Origin: Rhodanobacter lindaniclasticus
Lineage (GTDB): Bacteria > Pseudomonadota > Gammaproteobacteria > Xanthomonadales > Rhodanobacteraceae
DNA length: 64,000 nucleotides
Reading direction: 5' to 3'
Assembly (NCBI RefSeq): GCF_004799035.1
Contig: NZ_MWIO01000031.1
Span: 48,171-112,170 of the forward strand
Below the pieces are notes generated by a model, which worked only from the letters and a program-made list of their open reading frames with translations, searched no databases and was not told the DNA's origin. The translations under genes were made by a program, and so were the position numbers. Every line of letters begins with the position of its first letter. Position 1 is the first letter of the stretch. Of this stretch, positions 7,985 to 17,400 are shown in pieces.

Positions 7985-10954
7985 TCAACCGCCGGGTTTG
8001 TACGGCGCCGGAAAACCGGGGACCGGCAGCGAGCTGATCGGCACCGGGACGTAAACCGGCGTCGGCGGTGGCGGCGGGTTGCCTTGCACCGTGCCGTCGG
8101 TCGTCACGTAGAAGCTGAGCACGCCCTTGTCGCTGCTCATGGTGGTACCACCCACGCTGATGTTGACGTTGCGCAGGCCGGCATTGGCCGAGGTGGTCAC
8201 CGTGTAGCCGGTGTCAGGCACCAGATCGGTGACCACGTGGTAGGCCGACAACGGCTGCACTCCGTAGACGATGCCACCACTGAGCGGGGTACCTGCGGCT
8301 CCGCTGCTGCTCACCACCACGCTGTTGCCGTCGCTGGCGAGCAGTTCCACGCCGACGATGCCACCCTGACTCACCGTCACCGGGCTGGCCGTGGCCACCT
8401 TGGCCGCGGTGCCGGACAGATCGAACACCGTCAGCCACTGCTGGCTGGTCTTGGTGTCGGCCGGGCGCACCTGCACCTGCCACGCCTTGACCGGGTTGTC
8501 GCCCGGATACATGCCCACTGTCGTCGTCTTGGTGCCGGCAGGCAGCACGGTGGTCATCGCTCCCATGTACTTGCCGCTGTAGGTGACGTCGAACCGGTTC
8601 TGCCCGGCCGGCGCGCTGCCGGCGGTCGGGTTGGCCGGGAAATGCCAGGCCATGTACTGATCATAAGTCGCGCTGCCTTCGGTCGTGCGATCGTAGACGA
8701 CGAAGCGGTTCGGGCGCAGGTAGACGATTTGCCGCGACCACGCCGACACGGCCGGCCCGGCCGAGAAGCTGCGGTACATGTCCTCCAGGTGGGTGGCCAG
8801 CATGTAGACATAGCCGCCGCCTTCCTCGTAGGCCGACACCTTGGTGCGCACGTTGTCGTCTTCGGTGGTATAGGCGCCCTGGCCGAAACGCTGCGCCACG
8901 GAACTGCCGCTCATGCTGCGCACATAGAAGACGTTGTACAGCTGGCGGTTGCCCGAGTATGGCGTGCCGTCGAGATCGCCGTAGTTGTCGTTGAAGATCT
9001 TGGTTTCGTCGGCATTGCCGCCGGGCTCGTGCACCAGCCAGCCGCCGGCGTTCACCAGCAACGGCGAGCCCCCGCGCACCAGGGCAAGACTGCCCTGGTC
9101 GAAGAACTCGTGCCCGGCGGCGGGGTTGTTGGTGTAGGGGCCGGCGCGGAACGACATCCAGCTGGCCGCGGTGGTCCAATCCGAGCGCGCCGAGACGGCG
9201 TTCATGCCCGGCGCGAAATAGGACAGCGGCAAGGTGGTCAGCGCCGCCTTCGGCGCATTCGGATCGATCGCCAAGAACTGCAGCCAGGCCGGAGCCTCGC
9301 TGTAGCCGCCGGTGGCCTGATCGACCGCCGCGAGGTACTGGTTGAACACCGCGAGCTTGGGCGATTGCCAGTAGCTCAACGCACCGATGATCTGCTGGAA
9401 CATGCCGACCGGGGTCGCGCCCGGCGGCGGTGAAGAGGGATCGCCGTTGGAGTGGTTGTCGTCGCGGTCGTCGAAGTAGACCAGCGACGGCCAGGTGAAA
9501 TGCATCGAGTAGTCGGCACTGTCCAGCGGGAAGGTGTACGGCGCGCTGGCATGCAGCAGGTCCTGTCCGGTGGCGGTCTTCACCTCACGCGCGGGCAGGC
9601 TCATGTTGAGGATGCTCAGCGGCGCGTAGTTGCCGTAACCCTCCGGCCAGCCGCCACCGAGCATGTGCAGGCGATAGTACGGCTGCACCCGCGCGCCGAA
9701 CTGGTTGCTCAGCCAGTCGGTCCACTGCGCCGGCGCGCTGGGATTCTCGTCATAGGTAGCCAGCGAGATCACCGCCTTGGCGTGAAAGTAACCGGCGTAG
9801 TAATTGCCGATGGGATTGCCTTCATAGGCAAACGCGGCACATCCGCCGGATTTTTCCCAAGCGGCGATCCACGCGTTCGCGGCGGTGTAGATCTGGGTGC
9901 GCTGGGACGCGGTCAGCAGGTCGTAGACCCAGTCGTAGCCCAGGCCGTAACCCACGCCGTAGAAGCGGATGCCGTAGCCGCTGTCGGTGCAGGGATCCCA
10001 GCCGTTGCTGCCCGGGTACGGCATCGACATCTTCATCAGGATGTCGACCGCCTTGGCGCCATAGGGCGCGGCGGCCGATGCATTGCTGGACTTCAGCACC
10101 TGGTAGCACATGCCCTCGGCCAGCAGCGCCGGCAGATACGATTCACCCTGGTAGCCCGAGCCAAGATTCGGCTTGTCGGGATACTGATTGCCGGTGGGAT
10201 ACTCCACCGTGCCGCCGATGTAGGAATCGCAGGTGGCTTTCAGCGCGGTCCACTGCGGCGTATTCGCCGCGGCGCGCTGGCGCAGCGCGGTCAGCGCGGA
10301 GGAGTCCAGGAGCAGCCGCGGATGCGCCGCCAGCGTCACGGCTTGCGGCTGCACCGGCACGGCGCTGAACGCGGCTGCCTGCGGCGCGCCCCGCACCGCC
10401 GAATCGCGGCCCGTCGGCGTGCCGGCCAGGCCGGCCGGCACGCCGACCGCATGCCCTGCAGCGGTGCTGTGTGAGGAGACACCGGCGGGCTCCAGCAGCG
10501 GCCGCGCACCGGCAACGCGGGTGATCAAGCGGGGCGTCGCTTCGGTCGTCGTCGCGCGTGGGAGCGCACGCGGCGCTTTCGCCGGCGGTGCCACCGCGGC
10601 GGCATCGACCCGGACCACGCGTCGGCGCGATGCCGCCGCGACGGTGGCGGGAACCTGGGCGTCAGCGGTATGTCGGAGCTTCTCCGCGGCAAGCGGCGAA
10701 GGCTTGGCGGGAGCCGCCGGCCGCCTGGCAGGCGCCGGCGCGGCGGCCGTCGGGCGGGAAGTCAGCGGTCGCGGTTCGTCATCACGGGCCAGCAACAGCG
10801 ATACCGCAGTGAACAGCAGCATCAGCACCACACCGCCACCGAGCAGCGCGGTACGCCTGCGTTGCGGGCGCAGGGATGACGGGAGGGGCGCGTCACCGCC
10901 CCGGGGCGATGCTGCAGGCCTGCCGTTCGGCGCAATCTGATCGGTACGGGACAT
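7985..10954 (-). CDS. Membrane-anchored heparinase II/III-like polysaccharide lyase
   Basis: A 989-residue protein with a short cytoplasmic N-terminus, one membrane helix (about residues 36-56, LLGGGVVLMLLFTAVSLLLA), and a Pro/Ala-rich spacer to about 215. A large periplasmic region follows, starting AHPRLLLDSSALTALRQRA, which matches the alpha-toroid entry motif of heparinase II/III and alginate-lyase-like proteins. The middle contains Tyr/His-rich segments (GNYYAGYFHAKA, PEGYGNYAPL, GHEFFDQGSLALVRGG) and beta-rich C-terminal domains, ending in a Pro-rich tail. It probably cleaves or trims an acidic polysaccharide. The neighbouring sugar transferase gene makes exopolysaccharide processing a reasonable inference. 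The start is uncertain: neither the ATG at 10954 nor the one at 10984 has a good ribosome site. Confidence 0.75.
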   Translation of the reverse strand: MSRTDQIAPNGRPAASPRGGDAPLPSSLRPQRRRTALLGGGVVLMLLFTAVSLLLARDDEPRPLTSRPTAAAPAPARRPAAPAKPSPLAAEKLRHTADAQVPATVAAASRRRVVRVDAAAVAPPAKAPRALPRATTTEATPRLITRVAGARPLLEPAGVSSHSTAAGHAVGVPAGLAGTPTGRDSAVRGAPQAAAFSAVPVQPQAVTLAAHPRLLLDSSALTALRQRAAANTPQWTALKATCDSYIGGTVEYPTGNQYPDKPNLGSGYQGESYLPALLAEGMCYQVLKSSNASAAAPYGAKAVDILMKMSMPYPGSNGWDPCTDSGYGIRFYGVGYGLGYDWVYDLLTASQRTQIYTAANAWIAAWEKSGGCAAFAYEGNPIGNYYAGYFHAKAVISLATYDENPSAPAQWTDWLSNQFGARVQPYYRLHMLGGGWPEGYGNYAPLSILNMSLPAREVKTATGQDLLHASAPYTFPLDSADYSMHFTWPSLVYFDDRDDNHSNGDPSSPPPGATPVGMFQQIIGALSYWQSPKLAVFNQYLAAVDQATGGYSEAPAWLQFLAIDPNAPKAALTTLPLSYFAPGMNAVSARSDWTTAASWMSFRAGPYTNNPAAGHEFFDQGSLALVRGGSPLLVNAGGWLVHEPGGNADETKIFNDNYGDLDGTPYSGNRQLYNVFYVRSMSGSSVAQRFGQGAYTTEDDNVRTKVSAYEEGGGYVYMLATHLEDMYRSFSAGPAVSAWSRQIVYLRPNRFVVYDRTTEGSATYDQYMAWHFPANPTAGSAPAGQNRFDVTYSGKYMGAMTTVLPAGTKTTTVGMYPGDNPVKAWQVQVRPADTKTSQQWLTVFDLSGTAAKVATASPVTVSQGGIVGVELLASDGNSVVVSSSGAAGTPLSGGIVYGVQPLSAYHVVTDLVPDTGYTVTTSANAGLRNVNISVGGTTMSSDKGVLSFYVTTDGTVQGNPPPPPTPVYVPVPISSLPVPGFPAPYKPGG

Positions 10955-11196
10955 GGGGGGAATCCATAGGTAGGCCGATGCCAACGACCCAGCCTCGCCA
11001 AACCGGCGGTTCGAGGTGGGTGGCTGATTATCCTGAACGCCCCTTGCCCGGAAAGCGTATCACCACACAATGCGGCGTCATAGCGGACTTGGCAGCTATG
11101 ACGCGCCAACCACGCCGCAGGTTCAGGAAGGGGGTTCGGGCTTGCCGGGCCGACGCGACGGGCGCGCCGGCCGCCGCCCGGGGAGGAAACCGCCGA

Positions 11197-12603
11197 TCAG
11201 CGCGCGCCGCGGCGGAACAGCACCACTTCGACCGTCTGGAACAGGATCAGCAGGTCGAACAGCAGGTTGTGGTTCTTGACGTAGTACAGGTCGTACTTGA
11301 GTTTTTCCTCGGCATCGGCCTCGGACGCGCCATACGGATAGCGCAGTTGCGCCCAGCCGGCCAGACCGGGCTTGAGGCAATGGCGGAGATCGTAGTAACG
11401 GATCTTCTGACCGAGATCGATCACGAATTGCGGTCGCTCGGGCCGCGGGCCGATGAAGCTCATCTCGCCCTTGAGCACGTTCCACAACTGTGGCAGTTCG
11501 TCCAGGCGCACCTTGCGCGTGAAGCGACCCACCCGGGTCACCCGGTCGTCATCCTTGTTCGCCCAGCGGGCGATGCCGTCCAGTTCTGCGTCGGTGCGCA
11601 TGCTGCGAAACTTGATCAGCTGGAACGTCTTGCCGCGCGCGCCGACGCGTTCCTGCCGGTAGAGGATGGGCTGGCCGGCCCCGGACTCGATGCGGATGGC
11701 CAGCGCCACCAGCAGCATCAGCGGCCAGGTCAGCAGCAGTACCAGCGCGGCGATCAGCAGATCGGAGCAGCGCTTGCTGAATCGGCGCAGCGGAGTGGCA
11801 TCGAAGCCGCCGGAGAACACCAGCCAGGAAGGATCGGTCAACGACAGCTGCACGCGGCCGGACTCGCGTTCGAAGAAGGTCGCCAGGTCGGTCACGTCGA
11901 TGCCGTTCTGGCGGCATTCCAGCAGGTCGCGCATGGGCAGGCCGCCGCGCCGGTCGTCGACCCCGACCACGATCTCGTCCACCTGGCGGTGCAGCGCCCA
12001 GTCCACCAGCGGGCCCTCGGGCGCCACCAGGAACTCCGGCCTGACCTGCGCCTCCTCCCCCTCTCGCGGCACGAAGCCCACCACGTTGAAGCCGATCCGG
12101 TCGGCGTGGCGACGCATGCGCGTCTGGATCTGCGAGGCGCGCTTGCCCGCCCCCAGGATCAGCACCCGCCGCTGGAACACCACGGCGTCCACCAGGCGCA
12201 GGAACACCAGCCGGAACCCCATCATCAAGGCAAAGGACAGCACCAGCGCGATGGTCAGCACGCCACGGCCGACATAGGCCTGCGGCAGCAGGTAATACAT
12301 GATGAATACGCCCACGCCACCGAGCACGAAACCCACGCTCTGGCGCGCCAACACGCCGAACCAGCTGGTCCGCATGTGCGACTGGTAGTGGCCGAGGGCG
12401 ACCATCGCCAGCAGCATGATCACGGCGAACGCCAGCGAGCGCTCGGGCATGTGGCGGGAGAATTGGGCTAGGTCGGCGGGCTGATTGAAATAGCGCAGGT
12501 ACATGGCGGCGTTGAGCGAAAAGCCCAGCAGCACCATGTCCACGGCCGCCAGCAGCAACAGCCAGCGGTTGGCTTTTCGACGCAGAAAGCGAAACATCTC
12601 CAT
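11197..12603 (-). CDS. Undecaprenyl-phosphate sugar phosphotransferase (EpsB/WcaJ-like)
   Basis: A 468-residue polyprenyl-phosphate hexose-1-phosphate transferase that starts exopolysaccharide repeat-unit assembly on the inner membrane. Four to five N-terminal membrane helices are followed by a nucleotide-binding-like segment (RVLILGAGKRASQIQ). A further helix precedes the C-terminal catalytic domain, with YRQERVGARGKTF, IKFRSM, RKVRLDELPQLWNVL and SFIGPRPERP. It belongs to the TIGR03013/TIGR03025-type group found in EpsB, GumD and WcaJ. ATG at 12603 is used; the next Met is two codons later and upstream frame is AT-rich promoter sequence. No other capsule genes are adjacent, so this is an isolated initiating enzyme next to a lyase-like gene. 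Confidence 0.92.
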   Translation of the reverse strand: MEMFRFLRRKANRWLLLLAAVDMVLLGFSLNAAMYLRYFNQPADLAQFSRHMPERSLAFAVIMLLAMVALGHYQSHMRTSWFGVLARQSVGFVLGGVGVFIMYYLLPQAYVGRGVLTIALVLSFALMMGFRLVFLRLVDAVVFQRRVLILGAGKRASQIQTRMRRHADRIGFNVVGFVPREGEEAQVRPEFLVAPEGPLVDWALHRQVDEIVVGVDDRRGGLPMRDLLECRQNGIDVTDLATFFERESGRVQLSLTDPSWLVFSGGFDATPLRRFSKRCSDLLIAALVLLLTWPLMLLVALAIRIESGAGQPILYRQERVGARGKTFQLIKFRSMRTDAELDGIARWANKDDDRVTRVGRFTRKVRLDELPQLWNVLKGEMSFIGPRPERPQFVIDLGQKIRYYDLRHCLKPGLAGWAQLRYPYGASEADAEEKLKYDLYYVKNHNLLFDLLILFQTVEVVLFRRGAR

Positions 12604-12684
12604 CCCCCCAACCCTGCCACTCCAGCCAGCATGGCGAACCGACGGCGCCGCTTGGCGCGCGCCCCGCCTGGCGGCGGGCATGCA

Positions 12685-12713
12685 CATATACACGAAAACC
12701 GTATTCAATACAA
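12685..12713 (-). promoter_or_regulatory. Sigma70-type promoter of the sugar transferase gene
   Basis: On the minus strand TTGTAT (12713-12708) and TATATG (12690-12685) are 17 bp apart in an AT-rich island unlike its surroundings. The predicted start site lies about 75 nt before the ATG at 12603. Confidence 0.6.
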
Positions 12714-12720
12714 CCGTATT
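12697..12720. repeat. Two 9-bp direct repeats overlapping the promoter
   Basis: AACCGTATT occurs at 12697-12705 and again at 12712-12720, a period of 15 bp, flanking the -35 hexamer of the sugar transferase promoter. This placement suits a regulator binding site, but no cognate protein is identified. Confidence 0.5.
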
Positions 12721-12777
12721 TGTCACAAATCTGAAAGCTGGTGGGCGGTCTGGCGCCAAACATTCCTTCGGTGAGGC

Positions 12778-13518
12778 TCAGACCCACTCCAGGCCGTGCT
12801 GGCCGACCAGTTTGCTCCCGACGGGCAGCGCCACGGCCCCCACCAGACCGGTCGGCAGATCCAGCGGGAGAGCCCGGCACGAAGGCATGTCGGCAGCCGT
12901 CGGGGGAGGGGCAACGGGTTCGGTCGCACCGGCATCGAAGCGCGCCGGGTCCACGCCGAGCCCCACGCCGAAGGCTTTCAACAGCGCCTCCTTGCGCGTC
13001 CACAGCACCAACAGCGCGTGCTCGCGCGCAGCCACGTCCAGCGCCATCACTCGCGTGGCCTCGGCGGGCGTGCAGACAACCTCGGCCATCTCCGCCAGGC
13101 GCACCCGCGAGGGCTGCTGCTCGATGTCGATGCCGCTGGTTTCATCAGCGCAGATCGACACCGCAGCCCAGTCGCCGGCATGGCTGAGGCTGGTGCTGAG
13201 CCCCGTACCGGGCAGGGTCGGTTGTCCCGACGGCGTCGCCAACAGCGGAACCGCGGCCGGCGCGACGTCCAGGCACGTGGCAAGCGCGATACGCCAGACC
13301 GCATGAGCCAGGACATGGCGGGTACGGTCACGGTCGAAACGGAAACGTGCCGCACGCTGGGCTTCGCCGGCATCCAGCACGGCCTGCGCGTGCGTGACCT
13401 GCGCCACCAGCGGCGTACACGCGAACACGATGGTGCGGCCCTCGTTCCGCGCTGGCGGCGTGAAGCCCGCCTGCGCCAGCGCTGCGTGCACGATGGAGGT
13501 GAAGTGACCTGTGTTCAT
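12778..13518 (-). CDS. 4'-phosphopantetheinyl transferase, Sfp type
   Basis: A 246-residue enzyme that transfers phosphopantetheine from CoA to the conserved serine of carrier proteins. The two signature regions are present: GIDIEQ near residue 130 (metal-binding Asp and Glu) and WTRKEALLKAFGVGL near 173. The length matches Sfp/EntD-type enzymes rather than AcpS. It is the natural activating partner for the PCP of the NRPS-PKS about 9 kb away on the same strand, although the two are not in one operon. The ATG at 13518 has GGAGG only one base away, a poor spacing, yet no better in-frame start is seen. It lies directly after the oxidase operon behind a hairpin. Confidence 0.9.
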   Translation of the reverse strand: MNTGHFTSIVHAALAQAGFTPPARNEGRTIVFACTPLVAQVTHAQAVLDAGEAQRAARFRFDRDRTRHVLAHAVWRIALATCLDVAPAAVPLLATPSGQPTLPGTGLSTSLSHAGDWAAVSICADETSGIDIEQQPSRVRLAEMAEVVCTPAEATRVMALDVAAREHALLVLWTRKEALLKAFGVGLGVDPARFDAGATEPVAPPPTAADMPSCRALPLDLPTGLVGAVALPVGSKLVGQHGLEWV

Positions 13519-13589
13519 GCCTCCCCCGGCGAACGCGGACGCGTGCAGTGTGGCACCGACGCGTACATTCCGCCGCCCGGAAACGAACC

Positions 13590-13608
13590 GGCCCGCCAGT
13601 GGCGGGCC
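13590..13608 (-). terminator. Hairpin after the cytochrome oxidase operon
   Basis: A perfect 8-bp GC stem (13590-13597 with 13601-13608) with a 3-nt loop, 26 bp beyond the ctaE stop. A short pyrimidine-rich stretch follows on the minus strand. It probably ends the oxidase transcript before the phosphopantetheinyl transferase gene. Confidence 0.55.
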
Positions 13609-13633
13609 GTTGCAACCGAGCGCGGAACGACGC

Positions 13634-14521
13634 TCAGAGGATATAGACGAACATGAACAGGCCCAGCCACACCACGTCGACGAAGTGCCAGTACCAGGCC
13701 ACCGCCTCGAAGCCGAAGTGATGGTCCTTGCTGAAATGACCTTTCAGCACGCGCAGCCAGATCACTGCCAGCATGATCGTACCCAGCGTCACGTGCAGTC
13801 CGTGGAAGCCGGTCAGCATGAAGAAGGTCGAACCGTAGACGCCGCTGCCCAGGGTCAGGTTGAGCTCGTGGTAGGCCTCGATGTACTCGTGTGCCTGGAA
13901 GTACAGGAAGGTGGCGCCCAGCAGCACGGTCAGGCCGAGGAACAGCAGGATCCGGCCGCGATGCCCTGCACGCAGGGCGTGGTGGGCAATCGTCACGGTG
14001 ACGCTGGAGGTCAGCAGGATCAGGGTGTTCAGCAGCGGAAGGCCCCAGGCCGGCACCGTTTCGAACGCGCCGCCGATCTTCGCCGGGCCGTTGCCGCCGT
14101 TGGCACCCCAGGCCGCGGTGTAGTCGCTCCACAGGAACTGGTGGGTCAGCACGCCATGGCCTTCGCCACCGAGCCACGGTACCGAGAACATGCGGATGTA
14201 GAACAGCGCGCCGAAGAACGCGCCGAAGAACATCACCTCGGAGAAGATGAACCACATCATCCCCATGCGGAACGAGGTGTCCACCTGCTGGTTGTAGTCG
14301 CCGGCCAGCGATTCGCGGATGACCGAACGGAACCAGCCGAAGAACATCGCCAGCACGCCGACCACGCCGACCACGAAGACCGACTTGCCGAAACCGGTTT
14401 CGCCCGGTTCGGCGTTGAGCCAGTGCCCGGCGCCGAACATGAAGATGAACATGACGACCGCGGCGACGATCGGCCAGTAGCTCTTGGCCGGTACAAAGTA
14501 AACGTCGTGTTGCTGACCCAT
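13634..14521 (-). CDS. ctaE: Cytochrome c oxidase subunit III
   Basis: A 295-residue inner-membrane protein with seven predicted helices, the normal size for subunit III of aa3-type oxidases. Recognisable family stretches include the N-terminal YFVPAKSYWPI, SEVMFFGAFFGAL, HEYIEAYHELN, GFHGLHVTLGT and the C-terminal WYWHFVDVVWLGLF. Subunit III stabilises the proton-pumping core and forms a lipid-filled cleft near the oxygen entry. It is the last gene of the ctaC-ctaD-small peptide-ctaE operon; the gap to the upstream 43-aa gene is 110 bp. Confidence 0.97.
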   Translation of the reverse strand: MGQQHDVYFVPAKSYWPIVAAVVMFIFMFGAGHWLNAEPGETGFGKSVFVVGVVGVLAMFFGWFRSVIRESLAGDYNQQVDTSFRMGMMWFIFSEVMFFGAFFGALFYIRMFSVPWLGGEGHGVLTHQFLWSDYTAAWGANGGNGPAKIGGAFETVPAWGLPLLNTLILLTSSVTVTIAHHALRAGHRGRILLFLGLTVLLGATFLYFQAHEYIEAYHELNLTLGSGVYGSTFFMLTGFHGLHVTLGTIMLAVIWLRVLKGHFSKDHHFGFEAVAWYWHFVDVVWLGLFMFVYIL

Positions 14522-14631
14522 GCTGAGACCCCGTGGATTTCTCTTGATGACTCTGCCCCGCCATGCCGCTCGGGGACCTGCCTGCCGGTCGTGCCGACCC
14601 GGGTGATTGAAGTGGAAAGGTGCTGGCGCGG

Positions 14632-14763
14632 TTATTTCATCAGCAGTATCTGCAGGAACGCCAGCAGATAGAAGCCGATCACCACCGCGACCAGGATCTT
14701 CACCGTGCGGCGCACGCCGCGGCGCTGGTCCGCGGCATGGATCTCGTCAACCGGCTGTGTCAT
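14632..14763 (-). CDS. Small membrane protein of the oxidase operon (cytochrome oxidase small assembly protein-like)
   Basis: A 43-residue frame on the minus strand: a charged N-terminus with the basic stretch QRRGVRRTVK, then a single membrane helix (about residues 22-41, ILVAVVIGFYLLAFLQ) and a short tail. Short single-helix proteins of this kind lie between ctaD and ctaG/ctaE in many beta- and gammaproteobacteria and are annotated as small assembly proteins. The gene begins 20 bp after ctaD, with GTGGAA just before the ATG. Size, charge pattern and position support a real gene; the assembly role is inferred from location. Confidence 0.75.
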   Translation of the reverse strand: MTQPVDEIHAADQRRGVRRTVKILVAVVIGFYLLAFLQILLMK

Positions 14764-14783
14764 TTCCACGGCTTCCCCGCCGA

Positions 14784-16406
14784 TCAGGCGTGCACGTTGC
14801 CGTGCGCCAGCTCTTCGTCATGGATCACGGGCGGCACCGAGAAGGTGTGGTGCGGCGCCGGCGAAGGCACGGTCCACTCCAGCCCCTTGGCGCCTTCCCA
14901 CACACGATCGGCGGCCTTCTTCTTGGAGAAGAACGCGCAGTGGATCAGCACGCCAATGAAGATCAGCTGCGAGGCGCCGAACAGGAAACCGCCGATGGAA
15001 CTGACCATGTTGAAGTTGGCGAAGGCCACGTTGTAGTCGGGAATGCGACGCGGCATGCCGGCCAGGCCCAGGAAGTGCTGCGGGAAGAACAACACGTTCA
15101 CCCAGATCACGCTGTTCCAGAAGTGCACCTTGGCCCAGAACTCGTTGTACATGTTGCCGGTCCATTTCGGCAGCCAGTAATAAGCCGCCGCGATGATGGC
15201 GAACAGGGCACCGGTCACCAGCACATAGTGGAAATGCGCGACCACGAAGAAGGTGTCCTGGTACTGGAAGTCCGCCGGCACCAGGGCCAGCATCAGGCCG
15301 GAGAAGCCGCCGATGGTGAACAGGATGATGAAGGCAATGGCGAACAGCATCGGCGTCTCGAACGTCATCGAGCCGCCCCACATGGTGGCCACCCAGTTGA
15401 ACACCTTCACGCCGGTGGGCACCGCGATCAGCATCGTCGCGTACATGAAGAACAGGTCAGCGCCCAGCGGCATGCCCACCGCGAACATGTGGTGCGCCCA
15501 CACGATGAACGACAGGAACGCGATGCAGGCCAGCGCGAACACCATCGCCTTGTAGCCGAAGATCGGCTTGCGCGCGAAGGTGGGCACGATCTCCGAGATG
15601 ATCCCGAATGCCGGCAGGATCATGATGTAGACCTCGGGATGGCCGAAGAACCAGAAGATGTGCTGATACAGCACGGGGTCGCCGCCGCCGCCCGGGTTGA
15701 AGAAGCTGGTGCCGAAGTACTTGTCGGTCAGCAGCATGGTCACCGCACCCGCCAGCACCGGCATCACCGCGATCAGCAGGAACGCGGTGATCAGCCAGCT
15801 CCACACGAACACCGGCATCTTCAGCAGATCCATGCCCGGCGCGCGCATGTTGAGGATGGTGGCGATGATGTTGATCGCGCCCATGATCGAGCTGATGCCC
15901 ATCAGGTGGATCGCGAACACCACGTAGGCCAGCGAACCGCCCTGCAACGAAAGCGGCGGATACATGGTCCAGCCGCCGGCGGGAGCGCCACCCGGCAGGA
16001 ACAACGTGGACAACATCAGGATGAAGGCGAACGGCAGGATCCAGAACGACAGGTTGTTCATGCGCGGCAAGGCCATGTCCGGCGCGCCCACCATCAACGG
16101 GATCATCCAGTTACCCAGGCCCACGAACGCCGGCATGATCGCGCCGAAGATCATGACCAGGCCATGCAACGTGGTCAGCTCGTTGAAGAAATACGGCTGC
16201 ACCAGCTGCAAGCCCGGCTTGAACAGCTCGGCGCGGATGACCATCGCAAAGCTGCCGCCGATGAAGAACATCGTCAGCGCGAAGATCAGGTACAGCGTGC
16301 CGATGTCCTTGTGATTGGTGGACATGCACCAGCGTTGGAAGAAACTCTTCGGCGCGCCGTGGTGATCATCGTGCTGATCATGGGTGGCTGCGTAGGACAT
16401 GGCCAT
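14784..16406 (-). CDS. ctaD: Cytochrome c oxidase subunit I
   Basis: A 540-residue heme-copper oxidase core subunit with 12 membrane helices. The ligands can be read: low-spin heme His in [12 protein letters not shown], the CuB His-Tyr pair in FGHPEVYI, the two CuB histidines in WAHHMF, and the heme a3/a His pair in VVAHFHYVL. The Glu of HPEVYI and the K-channel Tyr place it in the type A family. It reduces O2 to water while pumping protons. The ATG at 16406 has GAGGTGC before it; an ATG two codons on is also possible. It follows ctaC by 56 bp. Confidence 0.98.
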   Translation of the reverse strand: MAMSYAATHDQHDDHHGAPKSFFQRWCMSTNHKDIGTLYLIFALTMFFIGGSFAMVIRAELFKPGLQLVQPYFFNELTTLHGLVMIFGAIMPAFVGLGNWMIPLMVGAPDMALPRMNNLSFWILPFAFILMLSTLFLPGGAPAGGWTMYPPLSLQGGSLAYVVFAIHLMGISSIMGAINIIATILNMRAPGMDLLKMPVFVWSWLITAFLLIAVMPVLAGAVTMLLTDKYFGTSFFNPGGGGDPVLYQHIFWFFGHPEVYIMILPAFGIISEIVPTFARKPIFGYKAMVFALACIAFLSFIVWAHHMFAVGMPLGADLFFMYATMLIAVPTGVKVFNWVATMWGGSMTFETPMLFAIAFIILFTIGGFSGLMLALVPADFQYQDTFFVVAHFHYVLVTGALFAIIAAAYYWLPKWTGNMYNEFWAKVHFWNSVIWVNVLFFPQHFLGLAGMPRRIPDYNVAFANFNMVSSIGGFLFGASQLIFIGVLIHCAFFSKKKAADRVWEGAKGLEWTVPSPAPHHTFSVPPVIHDEELAHGNVHA

Positions 16407-16462
16407 GCACCTCTAACCTGTAATGGAATGCGACTGCAACGAAAACGCTGATGGGATCGGGC

Positions 16463-17386
16463 TCAGCCCTGCGGAGGGGTCGCCGCGGCAGTGGCCGCCG
16501 CGCCCCCGTCGATCGGCGCGGGCGGCGGCAGGGACTTGCCGGAAGCGGCTTCCTGCTCGGCCAGCCACTTGGCGAAGTCCGCCTTCGACTTGGCCACCAC
16601 CACGATCGGCATGAAGCCGTGGTCCTGGCCGCACAGCTCGGCGCACTGGCCGCGGTAGGTACCCGGCTCCTTGATGTTGGTCCAGGCCGCGTTGACGATG
16701 CCGGGGATCGCGTCGAGCTTCCAGCCCAGTGCCGGCACCCACCACGAATGGATCACGTCGCCGCCGGTGATGACGAAGCGGATCTTGGTGTCGACCGGCA
16801 CCACCAGCGGCTTGTCGACGTTCAACAGATAGGTCTGCTCGTCGCCCACCTTGACCGCGTACGGGTCCATGCCCGAATCGAGCTGGCGGGTGTAGTCGCT
16901 CTGCTTGTCCAGCTTGGACATGAAGCCGACCTTGTCGATCGGCTTGCCCATGTAGCTGACATAGTCGTAGCGCCACTTCCACTGGTAACCGGTGACCTTC
17001 ACCGTCATCTGCGAGCCGGTGGTGTCGGCCCAGCTGGTGAGGCCGCCGGTGGCGAGGTAGGCCAGGGTGATCAGGATCAGCACCGGGATCGTGGTCCAGA
17101 CCACTTCCAGCGCGGTGTTGTGCGCCCACTTCTCGGCCACCGCGCCGCGCGATTTGCGGAAGCGGAACATCGCGACGAACATGGCGCCGAACACCAGCAC
17201 GCCGATCACCACGCAGACCCACAGCGAGATGTTGTTCAGATCGTAGGGGACGTGCGACCAGGTGCTCGCGCCGCGTTCCATGTTCAGCTGCCATGGATGC
17301 GGATTCGCCTGCACGGCACTGCCGAACGTCGCAAGGGCAAGACCCGCCGCTGCCATGAATGATCGCCTGATCCCGCCAGATGTCAT
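16463..17386 (-). CDS. ctaC: Cytochrome c oxidase subunit II
   Basis: A 307-residue subunit with a signal peptide ending around SAVQA, two membrane helices (about 50-70 and 92-112), and a periplasmic cupredoxin domain. The dinuclear CuA site is intact: CAELCGQDHGFM near residues 244-255 plus an upstream His in VIHSWWVP. It accepts electrons from cytochrome c. The ATG at 17386 follows AAGGTG at 6 nt; an ATG at 17404 overlaps the DUF2244 stop codon as ATGA and could be used by coupling. No C-terminal cytochrome c domain is present, only an Ala/Pro tail. Confidence 0.96.
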   Translation of the reverse strand: MTSGGIRRSFMAAAGLALATFGSAVQANPHPWQLNMERGASTWSHVPYDLNNISLWVCVVIGVLVFGAMFVAMFRFRKSRGAVAEKWAHNTALEVVWTTIPVLILITLAYLATGGLTSWADTTGSQMTVKVTGYQWKWRYDYVSYMGKPIDKVGFMSKLDKQSDYTRQLDSGMDPYAVKVGDEQTYLLNVDKPLVVPVDTKIRFVITGGDVIHSWWVPALGWKLDAIPGIVNAAWTNIKEPGTYRGQCAELCGQDHGFMPIVVVAKSKADFAKWLAEQEAASGKSLPPPAPIDGGAAATAAATPPQG

Positions 17387-17400
17387 GTCTTGCACCTTTG

